The notes under the pieces are model-generated. The model saw nothing but the letters and a program-made list of their open reading frames with translations. It was not told the DNA's origin and made no database searches. DNA of 64,000 nt from Isoalcanivorax pacificus W11-5 (GTDB lineage: Bacteria; Pseudomonadota; Gammaproteobacteria; Pseudomonadales; Alcanivoracaceae), in the NCBI RefSeq assembly GCF_000299335.2, contig NZ_CP004387.1, forward strand, positions 3,100,001 through 3,164,000. The letters run 5' to 3'. This document shows, piece after piece, positions 26,068-34,772 of the stretch (position 1 is its first letter; every line of letters starts with the position of its first letter). The translations under genes were made by a program, and so were the position numbers.

Positions 26068-26904
26068 ATGCCGCTGCGCGAACTCACCGACTATTTCAAC
26101 CGCGAAAACCTGAAGCGCTTTGGTGCGTTGCGCGGTGACGCAGCCCCGCTGGTGTCGCTCGGCGACAGCGGTGTCATCGGGCGCTTCGCAGACATTGTCC
26201 TGGGCAGCGTGTTCCAGCCGGTGTTTCACGCCGACTCGCTGCACCCGGCCGGCTTCGAGGCTCTGTTGCGCCCGGCACGCCAACAGCAGCCCCTGTCACC
26301 GGCCAGCGTGTTCCTGCTGCCGGCGGATGCCGACGAAGTGGTTTATCTGGACCGTCTGTGCCGCACCCTGCACGCGCTGAATTTTCTGCTGCAGTCCCGC
26401 GACGACGACGGCTGGCTGGCGCTGAATGTGCACCCGCGCCATCTCACCGGTGTGCTCAGCGAACACGGCCTGGTGTTCGAATCCATCCTGCAACAGTGCG
26501 GCCTGTCACCGCGCCGCGTGGTGCTGGAAATCGGCATCGCCGCGCTGTTGCAGGTGCCGCACCTGCCGATGGCGATCCAGAACTACCGCCGCCGGGGTTA
26601 TCGCATCGCCGTGGACAACGTGCCGGTGGATCAGGCGCCGCTGCCGCTGCTGCTGAAGCTGCAACCGGATTTCATCAAGCTCGACGTTCGCCGCCCGCCA
26701 CTGCCACCGCACCCGGCGCTGCAACACCTGCTGCGCGAACTCGGCGATATCGGCACCGGTGTGGTGGCCGTGGGCATGCCGTGCAGTGCCAGCCGCACGC
26801 TGGCCGATCTCGGCGTCCATTATCTGCAAGGCGATGTGCTGGCACCGGCAAGCCCGCAATTGATCCGCGCAACCCACGCACCGGCGAACGCCGGGCAAGC
26901 CTGA
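26068..26904 (+). CDS. degenerate EAL-domain protein (278 aa)
   Basis: The EAL fold is visible: EALLR at 64-68, LNVHP at 119-123, LEIGI at 153-157, FIKLD at 202-206 and LQGDVLA near the end. Key catalytic positions are lost. The metal-binding DDFG is D183-N-V-P, and the acidic residue of the usual AEGVE motif is absent (it reads AVGMPC). It is therefore probably not an active c-di-GMP phosphodiesterase and may act as a ligand sensor or protein-binding domain. An AT-rich stretch precedes it. An RBBP9-like hydrolase gene follows after 17 nt. Confidence 0.78.
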   Translation: MPLRELTDYFNRENLKRFGALRGDAAPLVSLGDSGVIGRFADIVLGSVFQPVFHADSLHPAGFEALLRPARQQQPLSPASVFLLPADADEVVYLDRLCRTLHALNFLLQSRDDDGWLALNVHPRHLTGVLSEHGLVFESILQQCGLSPRRVVLEIGIAALLQVPHLPMAIQNYRRRGYRIAVDNVPVDQAPLPLLLKLQPDFIKLDVRRPPLPPHPALQHLLRELGDIGTGVVAVGMPCSASRTLADLGVHYLQGDVLAPASPQLIRATHAPANAGQA

Positions 26905-26921
26905 TCAACAGGAGGTGCGAC

Positions 26922-27542
26922 ATGCCACTGAACCATACGCACGCAACACAGATCCTGATTCCCGGCTGGCACGGTTCCGGCCCGGATCATTGGCAACAGC
27001 ACTGGTGGCGCAGTGCTGCCGGCAGCCAACTGCTGGAACAGGATGACTGGCTCACCCCGCGACGCCGCGACTGGGTTAAACGGCTCGACGATGCCGTGCA
27101 GGGCACACCCGGACCGATCGTGCTGGTGGCCCATAGTCTCGGTTGCATCACGGTCGCGCACTGGGCGCAGCATTACCGCACCGATAAAGTGATTGGCGCC
27201 ATGCTGGTAGCGCCCGCAGACGTGGAACGCCCGGACGCACCGCCTGCACTGCACGCCTTTGCGCCCATTCCACTGGATGCGCTGCCGTTCCCGGCGCTGC
27301 TGGTGGGGTCGGAAAATGACCGCGCTGCGTCACTGCAACGGGCGCGCTTTCTGGCGAATGCCTGGCAGGCGGATTTCGTCAATGCCGGCCGCGTGGGACA
27401 TATCAATGTCGCGTCGGGGCATCATCAGTGGGAAGCCGGCCGCGCGCTGTGGCACGACTGGATCAGTCGTCGGGCGATTCACCCCAGCGCGGTAACAGCG
27501 TCTGCGGGATACCCAGGTGGTCGAGCAGCCGCGCAACGATGA
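26922..27542 (+). CDS. RBBP9/YdeN-family alpha/beta hydrolase (206 aa)
   Basis: The sequence [19 protein letters not shown], then the nucleophile elbow [13 protein letters not shown], then VGSENDR and [15 protein letters not shown] define this small serine-hydrolase family. The catalytic Ser, Asp and His are all present. AGGAGG precedes ATG 26922. The normal fold ends near the DWISRR stretch; about 20 further residues run through the 3' end of the convergent ubiX gene, giving an 80-nt overlap. Confidence 0.87.
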   Translation: MPLNHTHATQILIPGWHGSGPDHWQQHWWRSAAGSQLLEQDDWLTPRRRDWVKRLDDAVQGTPGPIVLVAHSLGCITVAHWAQHYRTDKVIGAMLVAPADVERPDAPPALHAFAPIPLDALPFPALLVGSENDRAASLQRARFLANAWQADFVNAGRVGHINVASGHHQWEAGRALWHDWISRRAIHPSAVTASAGYPGGRAAAQR

Positions 27543-28083
27543 AATCCACCAGGTCATCAACGCTTTTCGGCTGGTGATAAAAACCCGGCGCCGCCGGCAT
27601 GATGGTCACACCCAGGCGCGCCAGCTTGAGCATGTTTTCCAGGTGAATGGCGGAGAACGGCGCCTCGCGCGGCACCAGGATCAGTTGCCGTTTTTCCTTG
27701 ATGGCGACATCCGCCGCGCGCTCGATCAGGTTGTTGCTGGCGCCGCAGGCAATCGCCGACAGTGTGCCGGTGGAACAGGGGCACACCACCATCGACGCCG
27801 GCGCACCGGAGCCGGAGGCCACCGGCGCGGTCCACTGTTCCAGCCCGCACACCACCAGCCGGCCCGTTTCCACACCCACGTATTCCCGCAATGCGGATTC
27901 TGCCGCGCCGGTGCCCGCCGGCAGGCGCAGGTCGGTTTCGGTGCCGATCACGACCCGCGCTGCTTTTGACAGGATCACAAACACTTCCGCGTTCGCTGCC
28001 AGCAGACATTGCAGCAGGCGCAGCCCGTACTGCGCGCCGGAGGCGCCAGTGAAGGCCAGGGTAACGCGATGCGGATGGCTCAT
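27463..28083 (-). CDS. ubiX: flavin prenyltransferase UbiX (206 aa)
   Basis: UbiX attaches dimethylallyl phosphate to FMN to make the prenyl-FMN cofactor of UbiD decarboxylases in ubiquinone synthesis. The start [18 protein letters not shown], the [26 protein letters not shown] motif and the [16 protein letters not shown] block are diagnostic. It follows the mpl-DUF2214 genes on this strand. The 3' end overlaps the hydrolase gene, as noted there. Confidence 0.94.
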   Translation of the reverse strand: MSHPHRVTLAFTGASGAQYGLRLLQCLLAANAEVFVILSKAARVVIGTETDLRLPAGTGAAESALREYVGVETGRLVVCGLEQWTAPVASGSGAPASMVVCPCSTGTLSAIACGASNNLIERAADVAIKEKRQLILVPREAPFSAIHLENMLKLARLGVTIMPAAPGFYHQPKSVDDLVDFIVARLLDHLGIPQTLLPRWGESPDD

Positions 28084-28094
28084 GGCAGGCCCCT

Positions 28095-28538
28095 TCAGAT
28101 TCTGACCATCAGCGCGGCCAGGAACGGAATCAGAAACAGGATATGCAGCTCGGCCATGACGAGTTTGCGCGTCCCCGCCACCGCGCCGGCATCCGGCAGC
28201 GTGTTGTCCTTCAGCATGGTTCGGCGCCAGCGCAGAAAGCGCATGGTCGGCGCGATGGAGATGATCCCCACCAGCACGAACAAGGTGACTTTCAGATGGA
28301 ACACGCCATTGTGCATATAGAACGCCGGGCCACGGCCATAGGCTTCGGTCAGGCGCAGCAGGCCCGTGGCCAGCACCAGGATCGCCGCCATGCCGTACAT
28401 CAGGTCGGTGCGCGCCAGCCGTTCGATCGCTTCACGGGTGATCTGGCCGCGCAGGGTGACCAGCTCCAGCAGCAGCGTCGCGGCGAGTGTCATGATGCCG
28501 AGGTAGTGCAGGCCGGCGATGAGTGCTGCGATGAGCAT
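28095..28538 (-). CDS. DUF2214-family membrane protein (147 aa)
   Basis: Four hydrophobic segments are visible, including the [19 protein letters not shown] start and a C-terminal [16 protein letters not shown]. The look is that of the uncharacterised DUF2214 family. ATG 28538 has GGAGCCCCC just upstream. The open frame that continues upstream runs into the hairpin repeat and is not coding. It lies 11 nt before ubiX. Confidence 0.75.
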   Translation of the reverse strand: MLIAALIAGLHYLGIMTLAATLLLELVTLRGQITREAIERLARTDLMYGMAAILVLATGLLRLTEAYGRGPAFYMHNGVFHLKVTLFVLVGIISIAPTMRFLRWRRTMLKDNTLPDAGAVAGTRKLVMAELHILFLIPFLAALMVRI

Positions 28539-28554
28539 GGGGGCTCCTTTTTTT

Positions 28555-28659
28555 GGGGTCTGACGTCTGACGTCGGACGTCGGACGCTTTAAAGACAAAA
28601 CAACGTGCTTGCAGGCCTTTGCTTTTGGCGTCCGACGTCAGACGTCCGACGTCCGACCC
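28555..28659. repeat. heptamer-based long hairpin, copy 2 (between mpl and DUF2214 gene)
   Basis: The left arm (28555-28587) and the right arm (28628-28659) each hold four TC(G/T)GACG heptamers facing each other across a 40-nt spacer. The variable base runs T,T,G,G on the left arm and G,G,T,G on the right (reverse complement). The right arm contains the mpl stop and its last codons. A T-rich run (28548-28554) borders the left arm, so on the minus strand the hairpin is not followed by a T tract. Confidence 0.85.
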
Positions 28660-30023
28660 ACGTTCAACAACGCCTCCACCAGCTTTCCATGAATACCACC
28701 AAACCCGCCGTTACTCATCACAACAATATGCGCCGGCGCATCCCCCTGGCCATACTCTGCCACCAGTTGCGCGATGACCGCATCAATGCTGTCCAGCGTG
28801 CGCGCCGGCACGGGGCTGGCGGCCACCACATCCTGTAGCGACCAGTCGATACCCGCCGGCTGGTACCAGATCACCTGGTCCGCCGCCGCGACACATTCCG
28901 GCAGGCGTGCACGGTGCGCGCCCAGGCGCATGGTGTTGGAGCGTGGCTCGATCACCGCGATGATCCTGTCCTGGCCGACACGGCGGCGCAGGCCGTCCAG
29001 CGTGGTGGCAATGGCCGTGGGATGGTGCGCAAAATCATCGAACACCTGCACACCGCGCACGCTGCCGACCAGTTCCATGCGCCGTTTCACGCCCTGAAAT
29101 GCCGCCAGTGCGCGGGCGCCATCCACCGGTGTCACGCCGCAATGCCGTGCCGCCAGCAACGCCGCGACGCCGTTGTAGACGTTGTGCAGGCCGGTCAGCG
29201 ACCACTGCACCACCACCGGCGGGTAACCGAACGGCGTCACGCGAAACGCGGAGCCGTCTTCTGCCAGCAGCTCTACATTCACCGCTTTTGCGCCGGGACC
29301 AAAGCGTTCCACATCCGCCCAGCAGCCGCGTTCGAGCACCTGCTCCAGCGCCGGCACGCCGTCCGGCAGAATCACGCGCCCGGCGGCGGGCACGGTGCGC
29401 AGCAGATGATGAAACTGGGTCTGGATTGCGGCGAGATCAGGGAAAATATCGGCGTGGTCGAATTCGAGATTGTTGAGGATGGCCGTGCGCGGACGGTAAT
29501 GAACAAACTTGGAGCGCTTGTCGAAAAACGCGGTGTCGTATTCATCCGCCTCGACAACAAAGAACGGTGCCTCGCCCAGCCGCGCGGAGACGCCGAAATT
29601 GCCGGGCACACCACCGATCAGGAAACCGGGCTTGAGCCCGGCGTGTTCGAGAATCCAGGCCACCATGCTGCTGGTGGTGGTCTTGCCGTGGGTGCCGGCA
29701 ACGCCCACCACCCAGCGGCCCTGCAACACTTCGTCGGCCAGCCATTGCGGACCGGAGGTGTAGCGCAGGCCGCGATCAAGCACGTATTCCACCGCCGGGT
29801 TGCCACGGCTCATGGCGTTGCCGATCACCACCAGATCCGGGGCCGGTTCCAGGTGCGCGGGGTCATACCCTTGCAGCACCTCGATCCCCGCAGCAGCAAG
29901 CTGATCGGACATCGGCGGGTACACGTTCTGGTCCGAGCCGGTGACCCGGTGGCCCTGTGCGCGGGCCAGTTGCGCCAGGCTGCCCATAAAGGTGCCGCAG
30001 ATACCAAGCACGTGGATATGCAT
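28638..30023 (-). CDS. mpl: UDP-MurNAc:L-Ala-gamma-D-Glu-meso-DAP ligase Mpl (461 aa)
   Basis: Mpl recycles murein tripeptide onto UDP-MurNAc in the cytoplasm. MHIHVLGICGTFMGSLAQLAR, the P-loop GVAGTHGKTTTSSMVAW, and DDFAHHPTAIATTL with EPRSNTMRLG identify the family (E. coli 457 aa). The last residues, GRTSDV, are read from the heptamer hairpin at 28628-28659, so the repeat supplies the C-terminus and stop codon. It completes the murein theme of the first 8 kb with a recycling enzyme. Confidence 0.95.
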   Translation of the reverse strand: MHIHVLGICGTFMGSLAQLARAQGHRVTGSDQNVYPPMSDQLAAAGIEVLQGYDPAHLEPAPDLVVIGNAMSRGNPAVEYVLDRGLRYTSGPQWLADEVLQGRWVVGVAGTHGKTTTSSMVAWILEHAGLKPGFLIGGVPGNFGVSARLGEAPFFVVEADEYDTAFFDKRSKFVHYRPRTAILNNLEFDHADIFPDLAAIQTQFHHLLRTVPAAGRVILPDGVPALEQVLERGCWADVERFGPGAKAVNVELLAEDGSAFRVTPFGYPPVVVQWSLTGLHNVYNGVAALLAARHCGVTPVDGARALAAFQGVKRRMELVGSVRGVQVFDDFAHHPTAIATTLDGLRRRVGQDRIIAVIEPRSNTMRLGAHRARLPECVAAADQVIWYQPAGIDWSLQDVVAASPVPARTLDSIDAVIAQLVAEYGQGDAPAHIVVMSNGGFGGIHGKLVEALLNVGRTSDV

Positions 30024-30027
30024 TACG

Positions 30028-30061
30028 AAAACGCCCCGTCAGTGGTCAGTCACTGCGGGGC
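30028..30061 (-). terminator. intrinsic terminator for the large lipoprotein gene
   Basis: On the minus strand, GCCCCG-CAGTG, a 6-nt loop, then CACTG-A-CGGGGC form a long stem (30033-30061), followed by GTTTT. It lies between the lipoprotein stop (30106) and the mpl start (30023). A second GC-rich stem (GCCGCGCGC/GCGCGCGGC, 30076-30100) sits just ahead of it. Confidence 0.7.
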
Positions 30062-30105
30062 ATTGTCGCAGAGCCGCCGCGCGCTGTCGCGGCGCGCGGC
30101 GCGGG

Positions 30106-32271
30106 TCAGAACGCCGGTGGCGCGGCCAGGAACAGGGAGGTGGCGGTGAAGCTGCCGTACTCCACATTGTTCTGATCCAGCACACTGCCGGTCAGGTCCT
30201 CGCCGCCGTCTTCCGACGACACCATCAGATCCACCCAGGCATCGTCGCCGAAGCCCTGCATGTCGCTGCGGAACGCCGACGGATTGTCCAGCCGCAGGCT
30301 GTCGGTGGGGCTCAGCGGATCGGACTGGAAGCTGCTCATCTGCACCATCGCCGCCAACGCGGTGTCGATCAGCGCCTGGCGTGACAAGGGCACGCGCACA
30401 GTGTCGCCGACACTGCTCAACGGCAGGCCCGGTGGCTGGTCGGGGAAGGTGTAACCGACCACCGTGTAGGGCTGCCAGGCGCGGGTGATGATCTGCATCG
30501 CCTGAGTCTGGACCATGTAGGCCCCAGCGTCATAGGCCACGTCATCTGCCAGACTGATGACACCGCCCTCGCAATCCATGCCGGCCTGTTCGCCGGTCAG
30601 TGCGGCACAGGCGCCGAGCGCCGACAGGATCTGCTGCTGGCAATACTGATCCGCCGTCTCGCCCGGACAGGTGCCCTGCTGCGCATAGAACGGGTTGGTG
30701 GTACTCAGCACCGGCACATCGTCCGCGACCCCGGTGCCGGCCAGCACGGCATGGGCCTGCGCCGTCACGCGGCGCGCCAGCGGGCCGATGTCCTCGTAAT
30801 AACCGGCCACCAGCGACGGCAGCGCGGTGAGCCAGCTCTCCGGCAAGGTGCCACCGCCGTGCACGGCGGCGAGCGAGCGTGCGGCGGCATCGGTCAGCGG
30901 CGAAATATTCACCCAGCTGTCGAACTCGCTGGCACCGACCAGCGCATACAGCGTCTCGCCGTTGCGGCGTGCCCGCACCAGCAGCGGCTGGCCGCTGACG
31001 GTGAGGGAAAACAGGCCCTGATCATCGGTACGGATCGCTGTCGCTTCCAGCAGGGTGCTCAGCACGTCCACATCCGAGGGGCCGGCACCTTCTGCAAACC
31101 AGACCCGCCCCGACAGCACGCGCGGGCCAGCCGGCACGTCGACGGCTTCCAGTGTCAGCGACGAGGTGCCCGCCACCGGGTCACCCCCCCACAACGACAG
31201 GGAGGCATTGATCTCTGCGGCCAGTCGCGTTCCTGTCAGGCCGAGGCCTTGCCAGTCCAGCGTCACGGTCGCGCTGGCCGGGTCCGCCTCGATGCCGTAT
31301 TGCGCCAGCAGCACGGCCAGCAAGGCGCCGGCCTGTTGCGGCGAGCGCAATGCGTCACCATTCAGTTGCGGCATGTTCTCGGGATAATCGCCCAGCACCG
31401 GCAGCCCCCCCGACAGATCCGTCGGGATATAGGCATTGGTGTCAGCTTCATTGAGCAGTGTCCAGTGCCAGTAGGCCGGCAGCGCCCACTGCACCAGCGG
31501 CGCAGTGTCACGCATGGTTCCTGCGATCAGGGCATAGTCGCCGCTCCACAATGGCAGGGGCAGCGCACCGAATTGCGCCACGCCCTGCTCATCCAGCGTG
31601 TAGCCGCCGGCCAGATCCAGCGGCGCCATCATCAGGTCCAGCTCGTTGCGATAGTCTTCCGTGTCCGGTCCCGCCAGCGGGTTGCGGCAATCGGCGGTTT
31701 CCAGCGTCTGGCAGGCGCGGGCCGCCGTGCGGCCCAGCACCGGCGTCAGCGCATCCAGCACCCGCGCCGGCGCGGCGTCGGAACCGGCCTCCGCGGACAA
31801 CCACCATTGCGCGCTCATTTCCGGCAACGCCTCACCCGGCAACGCCAGGGCGTCCGTCAGCAGGGCGCTGTCCAGCATCTGTCCGATGGCCGCCAGATGA
31901 ATCGCTTCCGCCAGCGGCGACAGTGAAATCACCCAGCCGGCCACCCGGTCCGGGTGCGTGACAAACCCGGTGATCGACGCACGGTCTTCGAAGGCCGCCA
32001 CGTCAATCACCAGCGGGCCGGTGACCGCCTGCTCGAACAGCGCTTCGCCCTGTTCGTCGGTGGTCAGTGAATAACGGGCCCCCGTACCGAGATCGCGCAC
32101 GGTCAGCGGACGTTCAGCCGGCGCCTGTCCGTCAGAAACCCGCAGCGTCAACGCCAGCGTGTCCGGACCAGGCCCGGGCGCACCGCCGTCCCGATGACTG
32201 CCACCGTCGCCGCCGCAGGCGCCCAGCGCCATGCTGGCCAGCAGAATCCCTGCCCATCGCCGATTTCCCAT
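30106..32271 (-). CDS. large lipoprotein of unknown function (721 aa)
   Basis: The signal peptide ends in lipobox LGAC, and the next residues are Gly/Asp-rich, so outer-membrane sorting is likely. No catalytic motif is recognised. Two stretches look like carboxypeptidase-regulatory-like beta domains (about residues 35-95, LTVRDLGTGARYSLTTDEQGEALF, and again around 385-440, TAIRTDDQGLFSLTV). The rest is mixed helix and strand with a few cysteines. ATG 32271 follows GGGGGAA; the open frame upstream of it is non-coding. The gene stands alone between terminators. Confidence 0.72.
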   Translation of the reverse strand: MGNRRWAGILLASMALGACGGDGGSHRDGGAPGPGPDTLALTLRVSDGQAPAERPLTVRDLGTGARYSLTTDEQGEALFEQAVTGPLVIDVAAFEDRASITGFVTHPDRVAGWVISLSPLAEAIHLAAIGQMLDSALLTDALALPGEALPEMSAQWWLSAEAGSDAAPARVLDALTPVLGRTAARACQTLETADCRNPLAGPDTEDYRNELDLMMAPLDLAGGYTLDEQGVAQFGALPLPLWSGDYALIAGTMRDTAPLVQWALPAYWHWTLLNEADTNAYIPTDLSGGLPVLGDYPENMPQLNGDALRSPQQAGALLAVLLAQYGIEADPASATVTLDWQGLGLTGTRLAAEINASLSLWGGDPVAGTSSLTLEAVDVPAGPRVLSGRVWFAEGAGPSDVDVLSTLLEATAIRTDDQGLFSLTVSGQPLLVRARRNGETLYALVGASEFDSWVNISPLTDAAARSLAAVHGGGTLPESWLTALPSLVAGYYEDIGPLARRVTAQAHAVLAGTGVADDVPVLSTTNPFYAQQGTCPGETADQYCQQQILSALGACAALTGEQAGMDCEGGVISLADDVAYDAGAYMVQTQAMQIITRAWQPYTVVGYTFPDQPPGLPLSSVGDTVRVPLSRQALIDTALAAMVQMSSFQSDPLSPTDSLRLDNPSAFRSDMQGFGDDAWVDLMVSSEDGGEDLTGSVLDQNNVEYGSFTATSLFLAAPPAF

Positions 32272-32347
32272 CGCTGTATTCCCCCATTTCCAAAAAAAAG
32301 ACACACGAAAACGCGACAGTGTGGGATGCCTGTGGCATGCGGCGTTA

Positions 32348-32384
32348 GGCAAAGCGTCTCAGCGAGTTGGCAAAACGTCTCAAC
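32348..32384 (-). promoter_or_regulatory. two phased 16-bp direct repeats, candidate activator site
   Basis: GGCAAAGCGTCTCAGC (32348-32363) and GGCAAAACGTCTCAAC (32369-32384) agree at 14 of 16 bases. Their starts are 21 bp apart, two turns of the helix, and a weaker third GGAAAGCGT lies about 20 bp further on. They lie about 77 nt upstream of the large lipoprotein gene. Such phased direct repeats are typical of AraC/XylS-type activators; no regulator gene of that type is in the window. Confidence 0.6.
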
Positions 32385-32430
32385 ACGGGGAAAGCGTGAA
32401 CTGATGCACAGCCCGGCTGATCATGACAGG

Positions 32431-32466
32431 GAAAGAAAACCCGGCCCCTCGGGGAAAAGGGCCGGG
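32431..32466 (-). terminator. intrinsic terminator of the urt-fmd operon
   Basis: CCCGGCCC (32440-32447) and GGGCCGGG (32459-32466) pair perfectly. On the minus strand the stem is followed by GTTTTCTTTC. It lies 7 nt after the fmdB stop, so the seven-gene transcript probably ends here. Confidence 0.75.
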
Positions 32467-32472
32467 GACGCC

Positions 32473-32805
32473 TCAGTGACTGATCATCCAGGGGCGCGCG
32501 GAGGGGAACATCTTGTTGCCTTCGGCGGTGTAGAACACTTTCGGTTTGTGGCGGGCATGGTGGCAGCAGCCGTGTTCATGCTCCGACACCTGATTGCCGT
32601 GGCGTGGCTCGTGCCGCGCCCGTTCATTGCGCTCAATGGCCTGGCGTTTGACCGGCGACATGTCCAGCAACGTCGGCGCCACCAGCAGCACACGCGGTGC
32701 CAGTGTGCCGCAGTGTGGGCAGGCGTGGCTTTCGCCGGCATTGTCCATTGCCACCAGTTCATGGAACAGGCCGTGCTGCGGGCACTTGTAGTCGTAAAGT
32801 GGCAT
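32473..32805 (-). CDS. fmdB: FmdB-like zinc-ribbon protein (110 aa)
   Basis: FmdB-type proteins accompany formamidase genes; a regulatory role has been proposed. The N-terminal ribbon reads YDYKCPQHGLF and ACPHCG. The first pair is C8-x2-H11 rather than CxxC, with C29 and C32 as the second pair. The C-terminus carries an extra His/Cys-rich patch, HEHGCCHHARHK. It is the last gene of the amide operon, 12 nt after fmdA. Confidence 0.8.
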   Translation of the reverse strand: MPLYDYKCPQHGLFHELVAMDNAGESHACPHCGTLAPRVLLVAPTLLDMSPVKRQAIERNERARHEPRHGNQVSEHEHGCCHHARHKPKVFYTAEGNKMFPSARPWMISH

Positions 32806-32817
32806 GGCGGGCCTCCC

Positions 32818-34050
32818 TTATTTCTTGTCCGGCGCCAGCGGCAGATCGACGCCGCCCTTGACGTGTTTCACCGGGCCGTCGGCATTCGGCTTCACATCGA
32901 ACTCGAAAATGTCGGTGGGCAGCCACAGGGTGGCGCAGGCATTCGGCACATCCACCACGCCGCTGATATGCCCCTGTACCGGCGCACAACCGAGCAGTGA
33001 GTAGGCCTGCGCGCGGGTGTAACCGAACTTGGTCAGGTATTCGATGGCATTCAGGCACGCCTGGCGATAGGCAACATGCACATCCAGATAATGCTGCTTG
33101 CCGTCTTCATCCACCGAGATACCTTCGAAGATCAGGTAGTCGTCGTACTTCGGCGCCATCTTGCTCGGTTTGAAGATCGGGTTCTTGATGCCGTACTTCT
33201 GCATGCCACCCTTGATCAGGTTCACGCGCAGATGAATCCAGCCGGCCATTTCGATGGCGCCACAGAAGGTAATTTCGCCGTCGCCCTGGCTGAAGTGCAG
33301 ATCACCCACCGACAGGCCGGCCTCTTTGACATAGACCGGGAAATACACCTGCGAACCGCGCGACAAGTCCTTGATGTCGCAGTTGCCACCGTGCTCGCGC
33401 GGCGGCACGGTACGTGCGGCTTCGGCCGCCGCTGCCGGCACCTTGTCCTTGCTCATCTTGCCCAGGTGCGCGGTATCGGCATACGGCAGGTTGGCCAGGC
33501 CCGGCACACGGTCCGGCTCGGTGTCGTAGAGTTCCTTTTCGCGGGCATTCCATTCATCCAGCATGCCTTTCGATGGCAGGCAGCCAATCAGGCCGGGATG
33601 GATCAGGCCGGCAAACTCGACGCCGGGGATATGCCGCGACCTGGTGAACATGCCGTTGAAATCCCAGATGGATTTCTGTGCTTCCGGAAAATGGTCGGTG
33701 AGAAAGCCGCCGCCGTTCTGTTTCGAGAAGAAACCGTTGAAACCCCACTGGCTCTCATCGAAAGTGCCGATATCGAGAATATCCACCACCAGCAGATCGC
33801 CCGGCTCGGCGCCCTCGACACCCACCGGCCCGGTGAGAAAGTGGACCTGCGAAAGATCCACGTCTCGCACATCCTCGGCGCTGTCATCGTTCTTGATCTG
33901 GCCGCCGGTCCAGTCGTGGCATTCGAGGATAAAGTCATCACCGGGCTTGACCTTCACGGCCATCGGGATATCCGGATGCCAGCGGTTGTGCACGCCGTCG
34001 TTGTCGTACGGGGATTTGTTCAGGTCGACCTTGATCAGTGTTTCCGCCAT
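32818..34050 (-). CDS. fmdA: formamidase (acetamidase/formamidase family, 410 aa)
   Basis: FmdA hydrolyses formamide to formate and ammonia in the cytoplasm. KVDLNKSPYDNDGVHNRWHPDIP at the start, LECHDWTGGQIKNDDS, the HFLTGPVGVEGAEPGDLLVVDILD block and GGNCDIKDLSRGS are typical. The length is normal (about 405-410 aa). AAGGAGA precedes ATG 34050. It follows urtE after 32 nt, linking amide uptake and hydrolysis. Confidence 0.95.
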   Translation of the reverse strand: MAETLIKVDLNKSPYDNDGVHNRWHPDIPMAVKVKPGDDFILECHDWTGGQIKNDDSAEDVRDVDLSQVHFLTGPVGVEGAEPGDLLVVDILDIGTFDESQWGFNGFFSKQNGGGFLTDHFPEAQKSIWDFNGMFTRSRHIPGVEFAGLIHPGLIGCLPSKGMLDEWNAREKELYDTEPDRVPGLANLPYADTAHLGKMSKDKVPAAAAEAARTVPPREHGGNCDIKDLSRGSQVYFPVYVKEAGLSVGDLHFSQGDGEITFCGAIEMAGWIHLRVNLIKGGMQKYGIKNPIFKPSKMAPKYDDYLIFEGISVDEDGKQHYLDVHVAYRQACLNAIEYLTKFGYTRAQAYSLLGCAPVQGHISGVVDVPNACATLWLPTDIFEFDVKPNADGPVKHVKGGVDLPLAPDKK

Positions 34051-34082
34051 GAGAGTTCTCCTTCCGCTTTAAAAGAAAAGGG

Positions 34083-34772
34083 TCATACCGACAGGAAGCC
34101 GGCAATGACCTGTTCGTCGATGGCCGCGCGTTCGGCCTCGTGCACCAGCGCACCTTTCTCCATCACCAGCACCCGGTCCGCCACGTCGAGCACAAAACTG
34201 AGCACCTGCTCGGAGACAATGATGGACAGGCCGTGCTCATCCCGGATGCGACGCAGCGTGCGCGCGAGTTCGTGGATGATGGACGGCTGGATGCCTTCGG
34301 TGGGTTCGTCCAGCAACAGCACTTTCGGCTTGCCGGCCAGGGCGCGGGCGATCGCCAGTTGCTGTTGCTGGCCACCGGAGAGGTTGCCGCCGCGCCGGCT
34401 GCGCATGTCCCTGAGCACCGGAAACAACTCATACAGGTGCTCGGGAATGCGTTTCTCGCCGCTGGCGGACAGACCGGTCTCGATGTTTTCGCGCACCGTC
34501 ATGGTGGAAAAGATCATCCGCCCCTGCGGCACAAAGCCGATACCGGCGCGCACGCGCTGGTAACTCTGCAACGGCGCCAGGTCTTGCCCGCCAAGCCGGA
34601 TACTGCCGGCACTGGACGGGTGCATGCCGACCAGCGATTTCATCAGCGTGGTCTTGCCCATGCCGTTGCGGCCCACAATGGCAACAATCTCGTTCTCGCC
34701 AATGCGCATGTTCAGGTCGTTGATGATGCGGCTTTCGCCATAACTCACGCACAGCCCGGAGATATCAAGCAT
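34083..34772 (-). CDS. urtE: branched-chain-type urea/amide ABC transporter ATPase UrtE (229 aa)
   Basis: Walker A is GRNGMGKTT, the signature LSGGQQQQLAIARAL, and Walker B VLLLDEPTEGIQPS. The IIVSEQVLSFVLDVADRVLVMEKG tail is typical of UrtE. ATG 34772 lies inside the end of urtD (8-nt overlap); the open frame upstream of it belongs to urtD. Confidence 0.93.
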   Translation of the reverse strand: MLDISGLCVSYGESRIINDLNMRIGENEIVAIVGRNGMGKTTLMKSLVGMHPSSAGSIRLGGQDLAPLQSYQRVRAGIGFVPQGRMIFSTMTVRENIETGLSASGEKRIPEHLYELFPVLRDMRSRRGGNLSGGQQQQLAIARALAGKPKVLLLDEPTEGIQPSIIHELARTLRRIRDEHGLSIIVSEQVLSFVLDVADRVLVMEKGALVHEAERAAIDEQVIAGFLSV

